Shown here: piece by piece, positions 1 through 8,233 of the stretch
Layout of the letters: each line of letters starts with the position of its first letter
Numbering within the stretch: the first letter of the stretch is position 1
Source of the DNA: Candidatus Cloacimonadota bacterium
Lineage (GTDB): Bacteria; Cloacimonadota; Cloacimonadia; JGIOTU-2
Length of the DNA: 32,967 nucleotides
NCBI GenBank assembly: GCA_014384665.1
Contig: JACNFI010000041.1
Span: forward strand, 1 to 32,967
Direction: 5' to 3'
Translations under genes and position numbers: made by a program
The notes under the pieces: model-generated
Database searches by the model: none
Told to the model about the DNA's origin: nothing
What the model saw: only the letters and a program-made list of their open reading frames with translations

Positions 1-1
1 T

Positions 2-99
2 TAAATCTTTGGAGTAGCCAAGTCTCTTGGCTATATTCGGCGAGAGATCCATTCTCCGTAGGTTTACTCCGAAGGATGAACTCGCCGACTCCAGATTTA
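2..99. repeat. Nested inverted-repeat element overlapping the queC stop
   Basis: The outer arms TAAATCT..GGAGT (2-15) and ACTCC-AGATTTA (88-99) are complementary apart from a 2-nt bulge. Inside are a 7-bp hairpin AGCCAAG/CTTGGCT (16-22/26-32) and a 7-bp stem CGGCGAG/CTCGCCG (38-44/81-87). The core at 51-80 is close to the reverse complement of a hairpin at 5308-5333, so it belongs to a dispersed family. Its right end includes the queC stop codon (97-99), so it may also terminate queC transcription. No gene is seen in 1-96. Confidence 0.6.
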
Positions 100-774
100 C
101 CAATTAATAGGAATTTTATAAGGAATAGAATCTTTAAATCCTGCTTCTTTAAATGCTTTGATTCGTAATCTACAACTATCGCAAACACCACAGGCAATAT
201 CAGAATTTTGATAACAAGACCAGGTTAGATGAAGAGGTGCTTTAAGTTCAAAACCGAGCTTTACAACTTCTGCTTTGGACTTATGTAAAATTGGAGTTTC
301 AATAGTAATGTCTGTTTCCGGCTTGGTGCCAAATTTAATCATTTTGTTATACGCATTGAAAAAACTTTCTCTACAATCAGGATAACCAGAACTATCCTCT
401 TCCATTGCTCCAATAAATATTTTCTTTGCGTTTATAACTTCTGCCCAGGAGACAGCAATTGCAAGCAAATTAGCATTACGAAATGGCACATAAGTATTTG
501 GAATTTCATTTGAAGAAATATTTGGAACATTCAAACTTATGTCAGTCAAACTTGAACCACCAATTTTCTTTAAGTATTCTATATCAACGGATAATCTCTC
601 TTTTGCTTTATAATAATCAGATATGTCATAAAAAGCATTCTCTTCACGCTTTGCAGTTCTTTGTTTATAATTGATATGCAATAAACACAATTGGTAATTC
701 CTATTTGCAATGGCAGTTGTCACACAACTATCAATTCCACCACTAAGAAGTATAATTGCCTTTTCTTTTTTCAT
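97..774 (-). CDS. queC: 7-cyano-7-deazaguanine synthase QueC
   Basis: QueC makes preQ0 (7-cyano-7-deazaguanine) from 7-carboxy-7-deazaguanine, ammonia and ATP, in the cytoplasmic queuosine tRNA-modification pathway. The 225-aa length is normal for the family. The N terminus has the ATP-pyrophosphatase P-loop LSGGIDS (about residues 10-16). The C terminus has the four-cysteine zinc site, seen as C-Y-Q-N-S-D-I-A-C-G-V-C-D-S-C near residues 187-201. The start at 774 follows a GGAAAT stretch and gives the expected MKKEKAIILLSGG beginning. It is divergent from dus. No other queuosine genes are in the window, so queD, queE and queF must lie elsewhere if present. Identification is firm. Confidence 0.95.
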   Translation of the reverse strand: MKKEKAIILLSGGIDSCVTTAIANRNYQLCLLHINYKQRTAKREENAFYDISDYYKAKERLSVDIEYLKKIGGSSLTDISLNVPNISSNEIPNTYVPFRNANLLAIAVSWAEVINAKKIFIGAMEEDSSGYPDCRESFFNAYNKMIKFGTKPETDITIETPILHKSKAEVVKLGFELKAPLHLTWSCYQNSDIACGVCDSCRLRIKAFKEAGFKDSIPYKIPINW

Positions 775-888
775 ATTTCCAAATGTGTAAATTCTTTTCT
801 CATTGACAAGATTTTTATGAATATTTCTTTTTGTTTTATGCTTTTTATTGCTGTTAATGGAAAAATTACATCTGTGTTAATCAGTTTC

Positions 889-951
889 ACCCCGTTAAAT
901 AACTTAAAATAATCCTGTATGGATTACTAAAATGACTCTATTTAACGGGGT
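889..951. repeat. 63-bp hairpin in the queC/dus divergent gap
   Basis: A perfect 13-bp inverted repeat (889-901 against 939-951, arm ACCCCGTTAAATA) encloses a second 5-bp hairpin AATCC/GGATT (911-915/921-925). It sits between the divergent genes queC and dus, so a simple terminator role is unlikely. It may be a mobile palindromic element or a regulatory cruciform. The rest of 775-982 shows no gene; the text around 870-885 and 951-975 looks like decayed dispersed repeat. Confidence 0.55.
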
Positions 952-982
952 TATTCAGTGTTTTTCTGTGTGCTATTTAAAA

Positions 983-1945
983 ATGAATTCAATATTTTCA
1001 AATAAAACCTGGCTTGCTCCTCTTGCGGGATATACAGATACTGTTTATAGGAAAATCTGCAAATCTATGGGAGCAGATGTTGTAATGAGCGAAATGATAA
1101 GTGCTGATGCTTTGATATATAAAAACCCTAAAACAAAAATATTAGCAGAATTTGATGAAGAAGAACGACCAATTGGATTGCAGATTTTTGGAAATGATGC
1201 TCATAAAATATCTGAAGGTATAAAAATATTGAAAGAATATCAACCTGACTTTATTGACATAAATATGGGATGTCCGATAAAGAAGATTGTCAAAAATGGC
1301 TCTGGGGGTGCTCTTCTTAAAAATCCTGAAAAAATAAAGGAAATAGTTTCATCTGCTGTGAAAGTAATTGATAATGAATTTCCTCTTACAATAAAAATCC
1401 GTTCTGGCTGGAATTCTGATGAAAGTTTGCTTGAAATAGTGAAGATAATTGAATCTGAGGGAGCCTCTGGGATTTGTCTTCATCCCAGAACAAAAACGCA
1501 GATGTTTTCTGGAAAAAGCAACTGGGATTTAATCAGGAAAGTTAAAGAAAAAACCAGAATTCCAATCATCGGAAATGGTGATATCAAAACCCCAGAGGAC
1601 GCCAAAAAGATGGTCGTGCAAACAGGTTGTGATTCCATTATGATTGGACGTGGTGTAATTGGAAATCCCTGGCTATTTCGGCAGATAAAAAATTATTTAC
1701 AAAATAAAACCTATAATTCAATTTTGCCATCAAAAAAGATTGAGATGATTTTCTTGCATTTTGAAAAATTGAAGAAAAAAATTGGAAGCAAAATAGCATT
1801 GAAATCGATGAGAAAATTTATTCCTTATTATACAAAAGGGATGAAAAATGCATCAAAATTGCGACAAAAATGCAATCAGACAAGTGATGAGATGCGATTT
1901 ATTCAATATTTGTTGGATTTCAAAGTAGGTCTTAAAAATGGATAA
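983..1945 (+). CDS. dusB: tRNA-dihydrouridine synthase (DusB-like)
   Basis: This FMN enzyme reduces uridine to dihydrouridine in tRNA D-loops using NADPH. Visible family motifs are the N-terminal LAPLAGYTD, the catalytic-cysteine motif NMGCPIKKI, the substrate/FMN-contact stretch KIRSGW, HPRTK, GNGDI and IGRGVIGNPW. The reading frame is open from 932, but family members begin just before the LAPLAG strand. I therefore choose the ATG at 983 (MNSIFSNKTW), giving 320 residues; the Shine-Dalgarno is weak. The 3' end overlaps the next gene by 8 nt, so the two are probably cotranscribed. The Dus family is clear; the B subtype is a likely but less certain assignment. Confidence 0.9.
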   Translation: MNSIFSNKTWLAPLAGYTDTVYRKICKSMGADVVMSEMISADALIYKNPKTKILAEFDEEERPIGLQIFGNDAHKISEGIKILKEYQPDFIDINMGCPIKKIVKNGSGGALLKNPEKIKEIVSSAVKVIDNEFPLTIKIRSGWNSDESLLEIVKIIESEGASGICLHPRTKTQMFSGKSNWDLIRKVKEKTRIPIIGNGDIKTPEDAKKMVVQTGCDSIMIGRGVIGNPWLFRQIKNYLQNKTYNSILPSKKIEMIFLHFEKLKKKIGSKIALKSMRKFIPYYTKGMKNASKLRQKCNQTSDEMRFIQYLLDFKVGLKNG

Positions 1946-2819
1946 AAATATCAAAGCACTACTCTGGGAAGCAGAACATCATATAAAATCCAACTGGATT
2001 CTATCTGTGGAAATATTAGAGGATATAATTAAAAAAGCGCCTTATACCCTTTCTGCTTATGAGATACTTTATAGTATTTTCGTGCGTAATTCTTTGTTCA
2101 AGAAAGCAGAAAGCACACTAAAACGGGCTATGATATTTTTTCCAGATAATGACCATCTATTTTTTTTAATGGGCAATATTTATATCGCACAGAAAGGGAA
2201 AGCATGGAAAGCGATTGAATACTACCAGAAAGTAAAAAAAAGGTTTCCAGAATTAGAATTTAATCTTGCTCTGGCATTAGCATATCAAGATAGAAAAAGA
2301 GAAGCAATAAAAATATTTGAGAGAATAATTCCCTACTTCAGTCATTTAGTAACTTCTTATAGTTTTTTTGCAGAACAATATATATCCTTGAAAGAATATG
2401 ATAAGGCAATTGATGTGCTCAAAACTGCTGAGAAGAAATTTCCTGCAAATAAGGAAATATATTATCTTATTGGAATTTGTTATAACAAGAAGAAGAATTG
2501 GATTCAAGCTTATTTATATTTTGAAAAAACAAGGGAATTGGGTTACTCTACAGCAGAATTCTACAATACTTTTGGTGAATGTTGTCATAATATGGGAGAT
2601 TTAGAAAGTGGTATTAAATATCTGAAAAAGAGCATTGCACAGAATATGTTTTACATAAAATCGTATTTGGATTTAAGTAAGTTATACATTCTAAAGAAAG
2701 ATTTTTCTAATGCAAAGAAGTACTTAAGCATTGCCAGAAAAATTGACCCATTAAATATCTATATTGTATTAGCTTCAGAAAGATTAAGACGTCTTTTCAA
2801 GAATATGGAGAAATTATGA
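1938..2819 (+). CDS. Tetratricopeptide repeat protein
   Basis: A 293-residue protein made almost wholly of TPR-like helix pairs. Repeats of the pattern (A/L)...A...Y.K(A/V)...P are recognisable, for example in 'AWKAIEYYQKV', 'EYDKAIDVLKTAEKKFP', 'NWIQAYLYFEKTRELG' and 'DFSNAKKYLSIARKIDP'. There is no signal peptide or membrane segment, so it is likely a cytoplasmic or peripheral scaffold for protein-protein contacts. It starts 8 nt inside dus and its stop overlaps the next gene in an ATGA, indicating translational coupling with both. Its partner is unknown; a link to the YbbR-like protein encoded next is suggested only by gene order. Confidence 0.8.
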   Translation: MDKNIKALLWEAEHHIKSNWILSVEILEDIIKKAPYTLSAYEILYSIFVRNSLFKKAESTLKRAMIFFPDNDHLFFLMGNIYIAQKGKAWKAIEYYQKVKKRFPELEFNLALALAYQDRKREAIKIFERIIPYFSHLVTSYSFFAEQYISLKEYDKAIDVLKTAEKKFPANKEIYYLIGICYNKKKNWIQAYLYFEKTRELGYSTAEFYNTFGECCHNMGDLESGIKYLKKSIAQNMFYIKSYLDLSKLYILKKDFSNAKKYLSIARKIDPLNIYIVLASERLRRLFKNMEKL

Positions 2820-3703
2820 AAAATTTTTGGATAATGATTATAGCTTTTTTATTAGCCCTTACTATTTGGGTTGAAATAAAGCTAGCAAAAGTTCAAAGGC
2901 TTAATATAAAAGTTCCAGTAGCAATTACAAATTCTCCAACAGCTTTAATTCCTCTATCTATTGAACCGGGATATTTAGACCTGACCATTGAAGGAAAAGG
3001 ACGGGAGATTCTGTTATACAATTTAGAAAAAAACTCATATTATATTGATTTAAAAGATACTCATTTTGGGAATAATTATAAACCTATAAATTATGAAGAA
3101 CTTAAGAATCTTGCAGATAAAAATCTTAAAATTGTGCATAAAGCTCCATCTAAAGAAATTATTATCTATATGGATATTATGATATCTAAGTTAGTTCCAG
3201 TAAAACCGACTTTTGTTGATGATGAAAGCAGGATATATTTTATTGAAAATAGTCTTGCCGTTTTACCTGAGAATATTCAGGTTAAAGGTCCGAAAACATT
3301 AATTAAAGATATTTGTGAAATAGCCAGCTTACCTTATAATATAAAAAAACAGGATAATCTAACCCTTAATTTAATTCATCCTTCAAATACATTAATTACT
3401 TATGATAAATACACTGTAGATATCAAGAAAAGGGAGCCTAAAATAATTCAAAAGACCATCTCTGTGATACCTATATTATCAGATAAAAGTATTGAGATAT
3501 TTCCAAATTCTGTGAGTATTAAAATTTCAGGAGAAGAAAAGATTTTACAAAATATTCAACCTGAAGATTTCATTGCGGAAATAGATACATCCGTATCTTT
3601 GGAGATAGACAGTTTAGTAGCAGTGCAAATTTATCTGCCAGATGGAGTAGAACTAATTGCTCAAACTCCAACCTATGTAAGAATTAAAAATGTTCAAAGA
3701 TGA
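2816..3703 (+). CDS. YbbR-like (CdaR-type) membrane-anchored protein
   Basis: The N terminus has one membrane anchor (about residues 4-22, rich in I/L/A, ending in the 'W-V-E' typical of YbbR proteins). The remaining ~270 residues are beta-rich and read as tandem YbbR modules, with phrases such as 'VPVAITNSP', 'LPENIQVKGP' and 'VSIKISGEEKIL'. In Firmicutes the family (CdaR) modulates the membrane diadenylate cyclase CdaA. No cyclase is in this window, so that role is not shown here. The ATG overlaps the stop of the TPR gene (ATGA at 2816-2819). The envelope-side location is inferred from the anchor. Confidence 0.75.
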   Translation: MKNFWIMIIAFLLALTIWVEIKLAKVQRLNIKVPVAITNSPTALIPLSIEPGYLDLTIEGKGREILLYNLEKNSYYIDLKDTHFGNNYKPINYEELKNLADKNLKIVHKAPSKEIIIYMDIMISKLVPVKPTFVDDESRIYFIENSLAVLPENIQVKGPKTLIKDICEIASLPYNIKKQDNLTLNLIHPSNTLITYDKYTVDIKKREPKIIQKTISVIPILSDKSIEIFPNSVSIKISGEEKILQNIQPEDFIAEIDTSVSLEIDSLVAVQIYLPDGVELIAQTPTYVRIKNVQR

Positions 3704-3707
3704 TATT

Positions 3708-3949
3708 ATATTTAATTGAGGGATGTGCATAATGCCATATTTATTAATAGATAGGGTATCGTTTAACGGTTGCGCAGCTCGAAACGGTTGACGGAAAACG
3801 GTAAACGGCACTTCTATCCCCGCGGACGCGGGGATTGCCGTAAAACGTAACGAGTCGCTCAACCGCAACCGTTAGACCTCGTTTATAATATGAATCATTC
3901 TTTCTATATTCACTTGTGATTTATGCACATTCCTCAATTAATTATATTT
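3708..3949. repeat. ~240-bp inverted-repeat element with GC-rich inner palindrome
   Basis: The outer arm TTAATTGAGGGATGTGCATA (with one further A, 3713-3733) matches the reverse complement of 3921-3941 with one mismatch, and similarity continues outward a few more bases. Inside is a second, GC-richer element with perfect 11-bp ends TAACGGTTGCG (3764-3774) and its complement (3864-3874). At its centre is a 9-bp stem ATCCCCGCG/CGCGGGGAT (3816-3824/3827-3835). It fills the gap between the YbbR-like gene and tsaD and ends just before the tsaD ribosome-binding site. No protein gene is supported here. Confidence 0.75.
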
Positions 3950-3972
3950 ATAATTCAAAAGGTGATATTTTT

Positions 3973-5013
3973 ATGTCATCCTATTTATTAAGGGAAATAG
4001 ATTTGAAAGATATAATAGTTTTAGGGATAGAGACATCCTGTGACGATACATCCATAGCAGTCGTGGATAGTAATTTCCATATCTATTCAAATATAATTTC
4101 TTCACAAGTAATACATAAGAAATTTGGAGGAGTAGTTCCTGAACTTGCTTCAAGAGAACATATAAAGGGAATAATACCCATTATGGATATTGCTCTCAAA
4201 CGAGCAAAATTGTCTTTGGACAAAATTGATGCCATTGCTGTCTCTACTAATCCCGGGCTTATCGGTTCTCTTTTAGTTGGTCTTTCTTTTGCCAAAGGTC
4301 TTGCGTATAGTATGGGAAAACCATTGATTTCAGTAAATCATATTTTAGGACATGTTTTCGCTAATTTTTTAGAGCATCCAGAAATAGAATTTCCATTTAT
4401 TGCATTGATTGTTTCTGGAGGGCATACTGAGTTAGTAAATTTTTCATCTTTTGATAACTTTGAAGTAATTGGAAGAACAGTTGATGATGCAGCCGGGGAA
4501 GCATTTGATAAAATTGGCAAATTATTAAAACTCTCATTTCCAGGAGGTCCAGAAATTGATAATCTTGCAAAGAATGGTGATAAACATGCAATTAGTTTTC
4601 CATTACCGATGATAAAACAAGCAAATTATGATTTTAGTTTTAGTGGATTAAAAACCTCTGCTGCTTTATATATTCAAGACAACAACATAGATTTAAGTAG
4701 TGAGAATCTATATAATTTTGCAGCAAGCTTTCAAAATTCTATTGTTCAGGTTCTATTTAAAAAAACTATATCGGCTATTAAAGAAAATAACATAAAAACT
4801 TTTTTACTTGCAGGTGGGGTTGCAGCAAATTCTGAGTTAAGAAAAATTTTTGATGATTATGCTAATGAACATAATTTGAATGTATTCTATCCATCTCAAG
4901 AACTTTGCACTGATAATGCTGCAATGATAGCTTGTGTCGGTATTTTTAAATATAAGAAAAAACAGTTTGCTGATTTAAACATTAACGGTTCTTCTATAAA
5001 AGGTATAAACTAA
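3973..5013 (+). CDS. tsaD: tRNA N6-adenosine threonylcarbamoyltransferase TsaD
   Basis: TsaD transfers the threonylcarbamoyl group to A37 of ANN-decoding tRNAs, acting with TsaB and TsaE on the TsaC product. Visible motifs are the N-terminal GIETSCDDTSIAV, the metal-binding histidines in VNHILGHVFAN, SGGHTEL, DDAAGEAFDKIGK, GGPEIDN, and the C-terminal GGVAANSELR and CTDNAAMIA. The frame is open from a GTG at 3916, but that lies in the upstream inverted repeat. The ATG at 3973 follows an AAAGGTGAT ribosome-binding site at 3957-3965 and gives 346 residues, the normal length. It is universal and probably essential; tsaB and tsaE are not in the window. Confidence 0.95.
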   Translation: MSSYLLREIDLKDIIVLGIETSCDDTSIAVVDSNFHIYSNIISSQVIHKKFGGVVPELASREHIKGIIPIMDIALKRAKLSLDKIDAIAVSTNPGLIGSLLVGLSFAKGLAYSMGKPLISVNHILGHVFANFLEHPEIEFPFIALIVSGGHTELVNFSSFDNFEVIGRTVDDAAGEAFDKIGKLLKLSFPGGPEIDNLAKNGDKHAISFPLPMIKQANYDFSFSGLKTSAALYIQDNNIDLSSENLYNFAASFQNSIVQVLFKKTISAIKENNIKTFLLAGGVAANSELRKIFDDYANEHNLNVFYPSQELCTDNAAMIACVGIFKYKKKQFADLNINGSSIKGIN

Positions 5014-5170
5014 ATGAATTTTATAAGAAGCTTAAATTCATTTCCGCAAAAAACTTTTAATCTTAAAAGTCGTATAAGAAGTATATAATAAAAAACTGAG
5101 GAATCCTTGAGTCCGCTCTAAAAACCATTAAAATGGTTAAAGTTCATTATTTTCCTTGAATCCACAACTT

Positions 5171-5279
5171 ATCCCCAATTTAATTGGGGATGTGGGCTAC
5201 CTAATACACTAACTATAGGCGAATTAGTGTCATAGAAGCCCACAGTTTTATCCCTGATTTAATCGGGGATGGGTAGAAT
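5171..5279. repeat. Clustered palindromes downstream of tsaD
   Basis: TCCCCAATTTAATTGGGGAT (5172-5191) is a near-perfect palindrome, repeated identically at 16450-16469. It is followed by nested stems: TGTGGGCT/AGCCCACA (5191-5198/5237-5244) enclosing ACACTAA/TTAGTGT (5206-5212/5224-5230). Another ATCCC..GGGGAT palindrome spans about 5250-5270. The remainder of the gene-free stretch 5014-5399 includes a small AACCATT/AATGGTT hairpin near 5124-5139 and the terminator-like structure given separately. Confidence 0.6.
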
Positions 5280-5298
5280 GTAAAAAAAACCTAAATTT

Positions 5299-5355
5299 AA
5301 CCCCTTTTCATCCTTCGTAGTAGAAACTACGGAGAACGGGCAGGGGTTTTTATAG
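5299..5355 (+). terminator. Probable rho-independent terminator built on a dispersed repeat
   Basis: AACCCC (5299-5304) pairs with GGGGTT (5343-5348) and is followed by a T run. Between them lies the 6-bp hairpin CGTAGT/ACTACG (5316-5321/5326-5331). The inner hairpin resembles the reverse complement of 51-80. It could end tsaD transcription or insulate the operon starting at 5400. Confidence 0.45.
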
Positions 5356-5399
5356 TGAACCCAATGATATTATTTTCAGAATCTCTTTGAGGAGTAACA

Positions 5400-6515
5400 A
5401 TGAAGATATTTTATCTGTTTTTTATATATTTTTTCATTTGCGCCTATTGTCTATTAGCACAAGAAATTTCATTCACAGCAGAGGATAATCCCAATGATGA
5501 TGGAACAGGTATCATACTTATGTGGAAAATTGAAGAAGAAAATGTTGAAAAAATAATTATTGAGAGAAGTTCTGATGGCACAAATTTTATAGAAATTGCA
5601 AATCCAATGATTTCAGATGAACAATACTTAGATGTGCAAGACATCAAACCAAACATAAAATATTTCTACCAACTAAATTTGTATAACCGGAATGGAGAAG
5701 AGATTATATCGCCATTACAAACTACTGTTTTTGCAAAAGCAGAATGGTTTAACTCCAACCGTTATCCTCTTTTTCTTATGACAGTCCTGCTTGCATTTGC
5801 GATTATTTATTATATTGTTTCAGCAAGGAAAGGAAAACATCTATTCATAAGACGAATAAGTGGATTAGAGACTATTGAAGAAGCTGTTGGACGAGCAACC
5901 GAGCTTGGGAAACCATTGTTATTTGTACCAGGTATACTTGATCTTGATGATATGCAAACACTTGCGGGACTCAATATTCTGAGTCATTTAGCTCAAAAAG
6001 TAGCTCAATACGAGTCCACTTTATATGTGCCTGTTTGTCGTTCAATGGTTCTATCAACTGCAAAAGAGATTGTGAAAGAATCATATCTAAAGGCAGGCAG
6101 GCCTGATGCTTTCAATCCTGATTCTGTTTTCTATTTAACAGATGACCAATTTGGGTATGTTGCAGGTGTTGATGGTATAATCATGAGGGAGAAACCAGCA
6201 GCGAATTTTTATCTCGGAGCTTTTTATGCAGAATCTCTAATTCTGGCTGAAACCGGATTTGAAAGTGGTGCCATTCAGATTGCTGGAACTGCAATGCCGT
6301 CGCAAATACCATTTTTTGTCGCCGCATGTGATTATACACTTATCGGAGAAGAACTGTTTGCTGCATCTGCATATCTTTCAAATGAACCTGCTCAATTAGG
6401 TAGCCTGAAAGGACAGGATGTGGGAAAAGCAATAATTATTATTACATTTCTCGCCGGGATTGTATTAGAAATGTTTGGAATACATTTTTTGAAAGAATTT
6501 TTTACTATGCATTAA
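5400..6515 (+). CDS. DUF6754-type membrane protein with fibronectin-like N terminus
   Basis: A signal peptide (residues 1-20, ending LLAQ) is followed by a fibronectin III-like domain (about 22-112, with 'WKIEEENVEKIIIERSSDG' and 'KYFYQLNLYNRNG'). A membrane span (about 122-141) leads to a ~200-residue conserved domain and a C-terminal span (about 346-365). The conserved domain (GRATELGKPLLFVPG, LAGLNILSHLA, FYLTDDQFGYVAGVDG, REKPAANFYLGAFYAESLILAETG, QIAGTA) is what I recognise as DUF6754, a family with no known function. It opens a four-gene run of membrane proteins. A GAGG ribosome-binding site lies at 5390-5393. The family name is recall, not a search; the topology is read from the sequence. 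Confidence 0.7.
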   Translation: MKIFYLFFIYFFICAYCLLAQEISFTAEDNPNDDGTGIILMWKIEEENVEKIIIERSSDGTNFIEIANPMISDEQYLDVQDIKPNIKYFYQLNLYNRNGEEIISPLQTTVFAKAEWFNSNRYPLFLMTVLLAFAIIYYIVSARKGKHLFIRRISGLETIEEAVGRATELGKPLLFVPGILDLDDMQTLAGLNILSHLAQKVAQYESTLYVPVCRSMVLSTAKEIVKESYLKAGRPDAFNPDSVFYLTDDQFGYVAGVDGIIMREKPAANFYLGAFYAESLILAETGFESGAIQIAGTAMPSQIPFFVAACDYTLIGEELFAASAYLSNEPAQLGSLKGQDVGKAIIIITFLAGIVLEMFGIHFLKEFFTMH

Positions 6516-6520
6516 AAAGT

Positions 6521-6604
6521 TTAGCCACGAACTTACACGAACAACCACTAACTTTATTTTTTAATTAATTCTGTTAGTGTCAGTTAGTGTTAGTTCGTGG
6601 TAAA
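6521..6604. repeat. Inverted repeat of the TTAGCCACGAA family
   Basis: CCACGAACT (6525-6533) pairs with AGTTCGTGG (6592-6600), with further complementary CACTAAC/GTTAGTG blocks inside. The left arm resembles two other copies in this window (27114-27147 reversed, 29972-30003). It fills the gap between the first two genes of the membrane operon. Confidence 0.6.
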
Positions 6605-6619
6605 AAATATTGAGGAAAA

Positions 6620-7315
6620 ATGAGAAGACAGATACCTTTGTTTATTACTTTTTTTATTGGAACCATTATCCTTGTTTCTGAATTCATCCCTCATAAACCG
6701 TTTGGTAATATATCAACTACTTTGGGAGGATGGTTTTTGATTATTTCTGGCTTTGCAATTATTTTAGGGCAATTAAACCTATTCAAAGTAAACCTTACAA
6801 AGATTTCCAGAAAAGCTCCAAACTGGCAATACTATATTATATCATTAGTATGTTTTCTCATTATGTTAGTTTGTGGTATTTTATGGGGGACGCTCAGACA
6901 ACCTGGACTTCTGTATAACAGTGAGGGGCTTGTTGCTTTTTTCGGACTCAAACCTTTTGATTATATTTTTAAATATTTATTTGAAAATCTCTCTGCTACA
7001 ATGTTTTCTCTTCTGGCATTTTTTATGGCTTCTGCTTCTTACCGGGCATTTAGAGCAAGAAATGCTGAATCAACACTTCTCCTTGTCGCGGCTGTGCTGG
7101 TCATGTTAGGAAGGACAACAATTGGAAGCACACTTACAGGTTGGATACCAGATTCTTTAACTTATCTTCATCTACCCAATATAGCTAATTTTATTATGGA
7201 ATATCTAAATACAGCAGGACAGAGAGCAATAATGATATGTGCAGGACTTGGGGTTATTGGAAGTTCACTCAGGATTATTCTCGGGATTGAACGCTCATAT
7301 TTAGGAGGTAGATAA
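6620..7315 (+). CDS. Multi-pass membrane protein of unknown function
   Basis: A 231-residue hydrophobic protein with about six membrane spans (roughly 7-24, 35-53, 70-90, 122-140, 150-168, 200-222) and short loops. The loop 'SASYRAFRARNAESTLLLVAAVLVMLGRT' is the most distinctive part. There is no signal peptide, catalytic motif or transporter signature that I recognise. It lies 104 nt after the DUF6754-type gene and 2 nt before the next gene, so it is almost certainly cotranscribed and coupled with the latter. A plausible but unproven role is the integral membrane subunit of a complex made by the four genes 5400-8875. The ATG at 6620 follows a TGAGGAAAAA ribosome-binding site. Confidence 0.6.
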   Translation: MRRQIPLFITFFIGTIILVSEFIPHKPFGNISTTLGGWFLIISGFAIILGQLNLFKVNLTKISRKAPNWQYYIISLVCFLIMLVCGILWGTLRQPGLLYNSEGLVAFFGLKPFDYIFKYLFENLSATMFSLLAFFMASASYRAFRARNAESTLLLVAAVLVMLGRTTIGSTLTGWIPDSLTYLHLPNIANFIMEYLNTAGQRAIMICAGLGVIGSSLRIILGIERSYLGGR

Positions 7316-7317
7316 CA

Positions 7318-8145
7318 ATGTCATTGTTCCAAAAATTAATCCATATAGATAGAAGAATCATATTTATTCTGATTTTTTTTGGAACCGCAGTTCCGTTACT
7401 ACTTGTTTTAAATCTTCCTGTTGAAGTGACAAAGAATGTAAAAAATGTATATAAAATGGTTGAAGAAACACCTGAAGGCTCACCTGTAATAATCTCTTTT
7501 GACTATGACCCATCCACAAAACCAGAGATACAACCAATGGCTGTTGCGATAATTCAGCAATCTTTACGAAACAAACTTAAGTTAATTTGTATTGCTCTCT
7601 GGCCTATGGGTGTTCAACTGTGTAATGAAGCCTTTGAGCAGGTTTTGCCTTTGTTCCCTGAAGTAAAATACGGTATAGATTATGTAAACTTGGGATATAA
7701 AGCCGGGGGAATGGTTACGATCAATCATATGGCAAAAGACCTTCCCAGCACATTCCCCACAGATGCAGGTGGAATACCAATAGATGAATTTCCTATAATG
7801 AAGGGTATTAATAATTTTAGTAAAATCGGTTTTGTTGTTGGTCTTTCGGCTGGTGATCCCGGATTAAAACAATGGGTAATGGTGGTACATGATGCGTATG
7901 GTAGGCCTGTTGCTGGTGGTTCTACTGCTGTTCAAGTTCCATATCTATTACCGTATGTGAATGAACAACAGCAACTAACCGGGCTTGTAGGTGGATTAAA
8001 AGGTGCAGCAGAATATGAAAAATTAATCAATCAACCAGGATTTGCCACAAAAGGTATGGATGCACAATCCGTTGCACATCTTATTATTATTCTACTTATT
8101 GTGATTGGTAATGTTGGCTTTTTTATAACAAAAAGAACAAAATAA
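7318..8145 (+). CDS. Doubly anchored membrane protein of the same operon
   Basis: The 275-residue product has an N-terminal span (about 14-32), a ~215-residue alpha/beta-looking soluble domain and a C-terminal span (about 252-270). Distinctive segments are 'PEGSPVIISFDYDPSTKPE', 'LKLICIALWPMGVQLCNEAFEQ', 'FPTDAGGIP', 'QVPYLLPY', 'GLVGGLKGAAEYEKLI' and 'KGMDAQSVAHL' just before the last span. I do not recognise a named domain. The anchors-plus-soluble-domain design parallels that of the DUF6754-type protein two genes upstream, so they may be related subunits. It starts 2 nt after the preceding stop, with an AGGAGG ribosome-binding site overlapping that gene's end. Confidence 0.6.
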   Translation: MSLFQKLIHIDRRIIFILIFFGTAVPLLLVLNLPVEVTKNVKNVYKMVEETPEGSPVIISFDYDPSTKPEIQPMAVAIIQQSLRNKLKLICIALWPMGVQLCNEAFEQVLPLFPEVKYGIDYVNLGYKAGGMVTINHMAKDLPSTFPTDAGGIPIDEFPIMKGINNFSKIGFVVGLSAGDPGLKQWVMVVHDAYGRPVAGGSTAVQVPYLLPYVNEQQQLTGLVGGLKGAAEYEKLINQPGFATKGMDAQSVAHLIIILLIVIGNVGFFITKRTK

Positions 8146-8233
8146 TAATTTCTAATATATTGAGCGTTAATGACAGGTATATGAACACTAATTATGTGCT
8201 TAATATTTTTTTAGAAGATAATTGGGAGACTGT

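Noticed and set aside
3653..3868. Minus-strand 71-codon frame in the tsaD upstream region
   Set aside because: It lies over the palindromic element and the end of the YbbR-like gene; no family resemblance.
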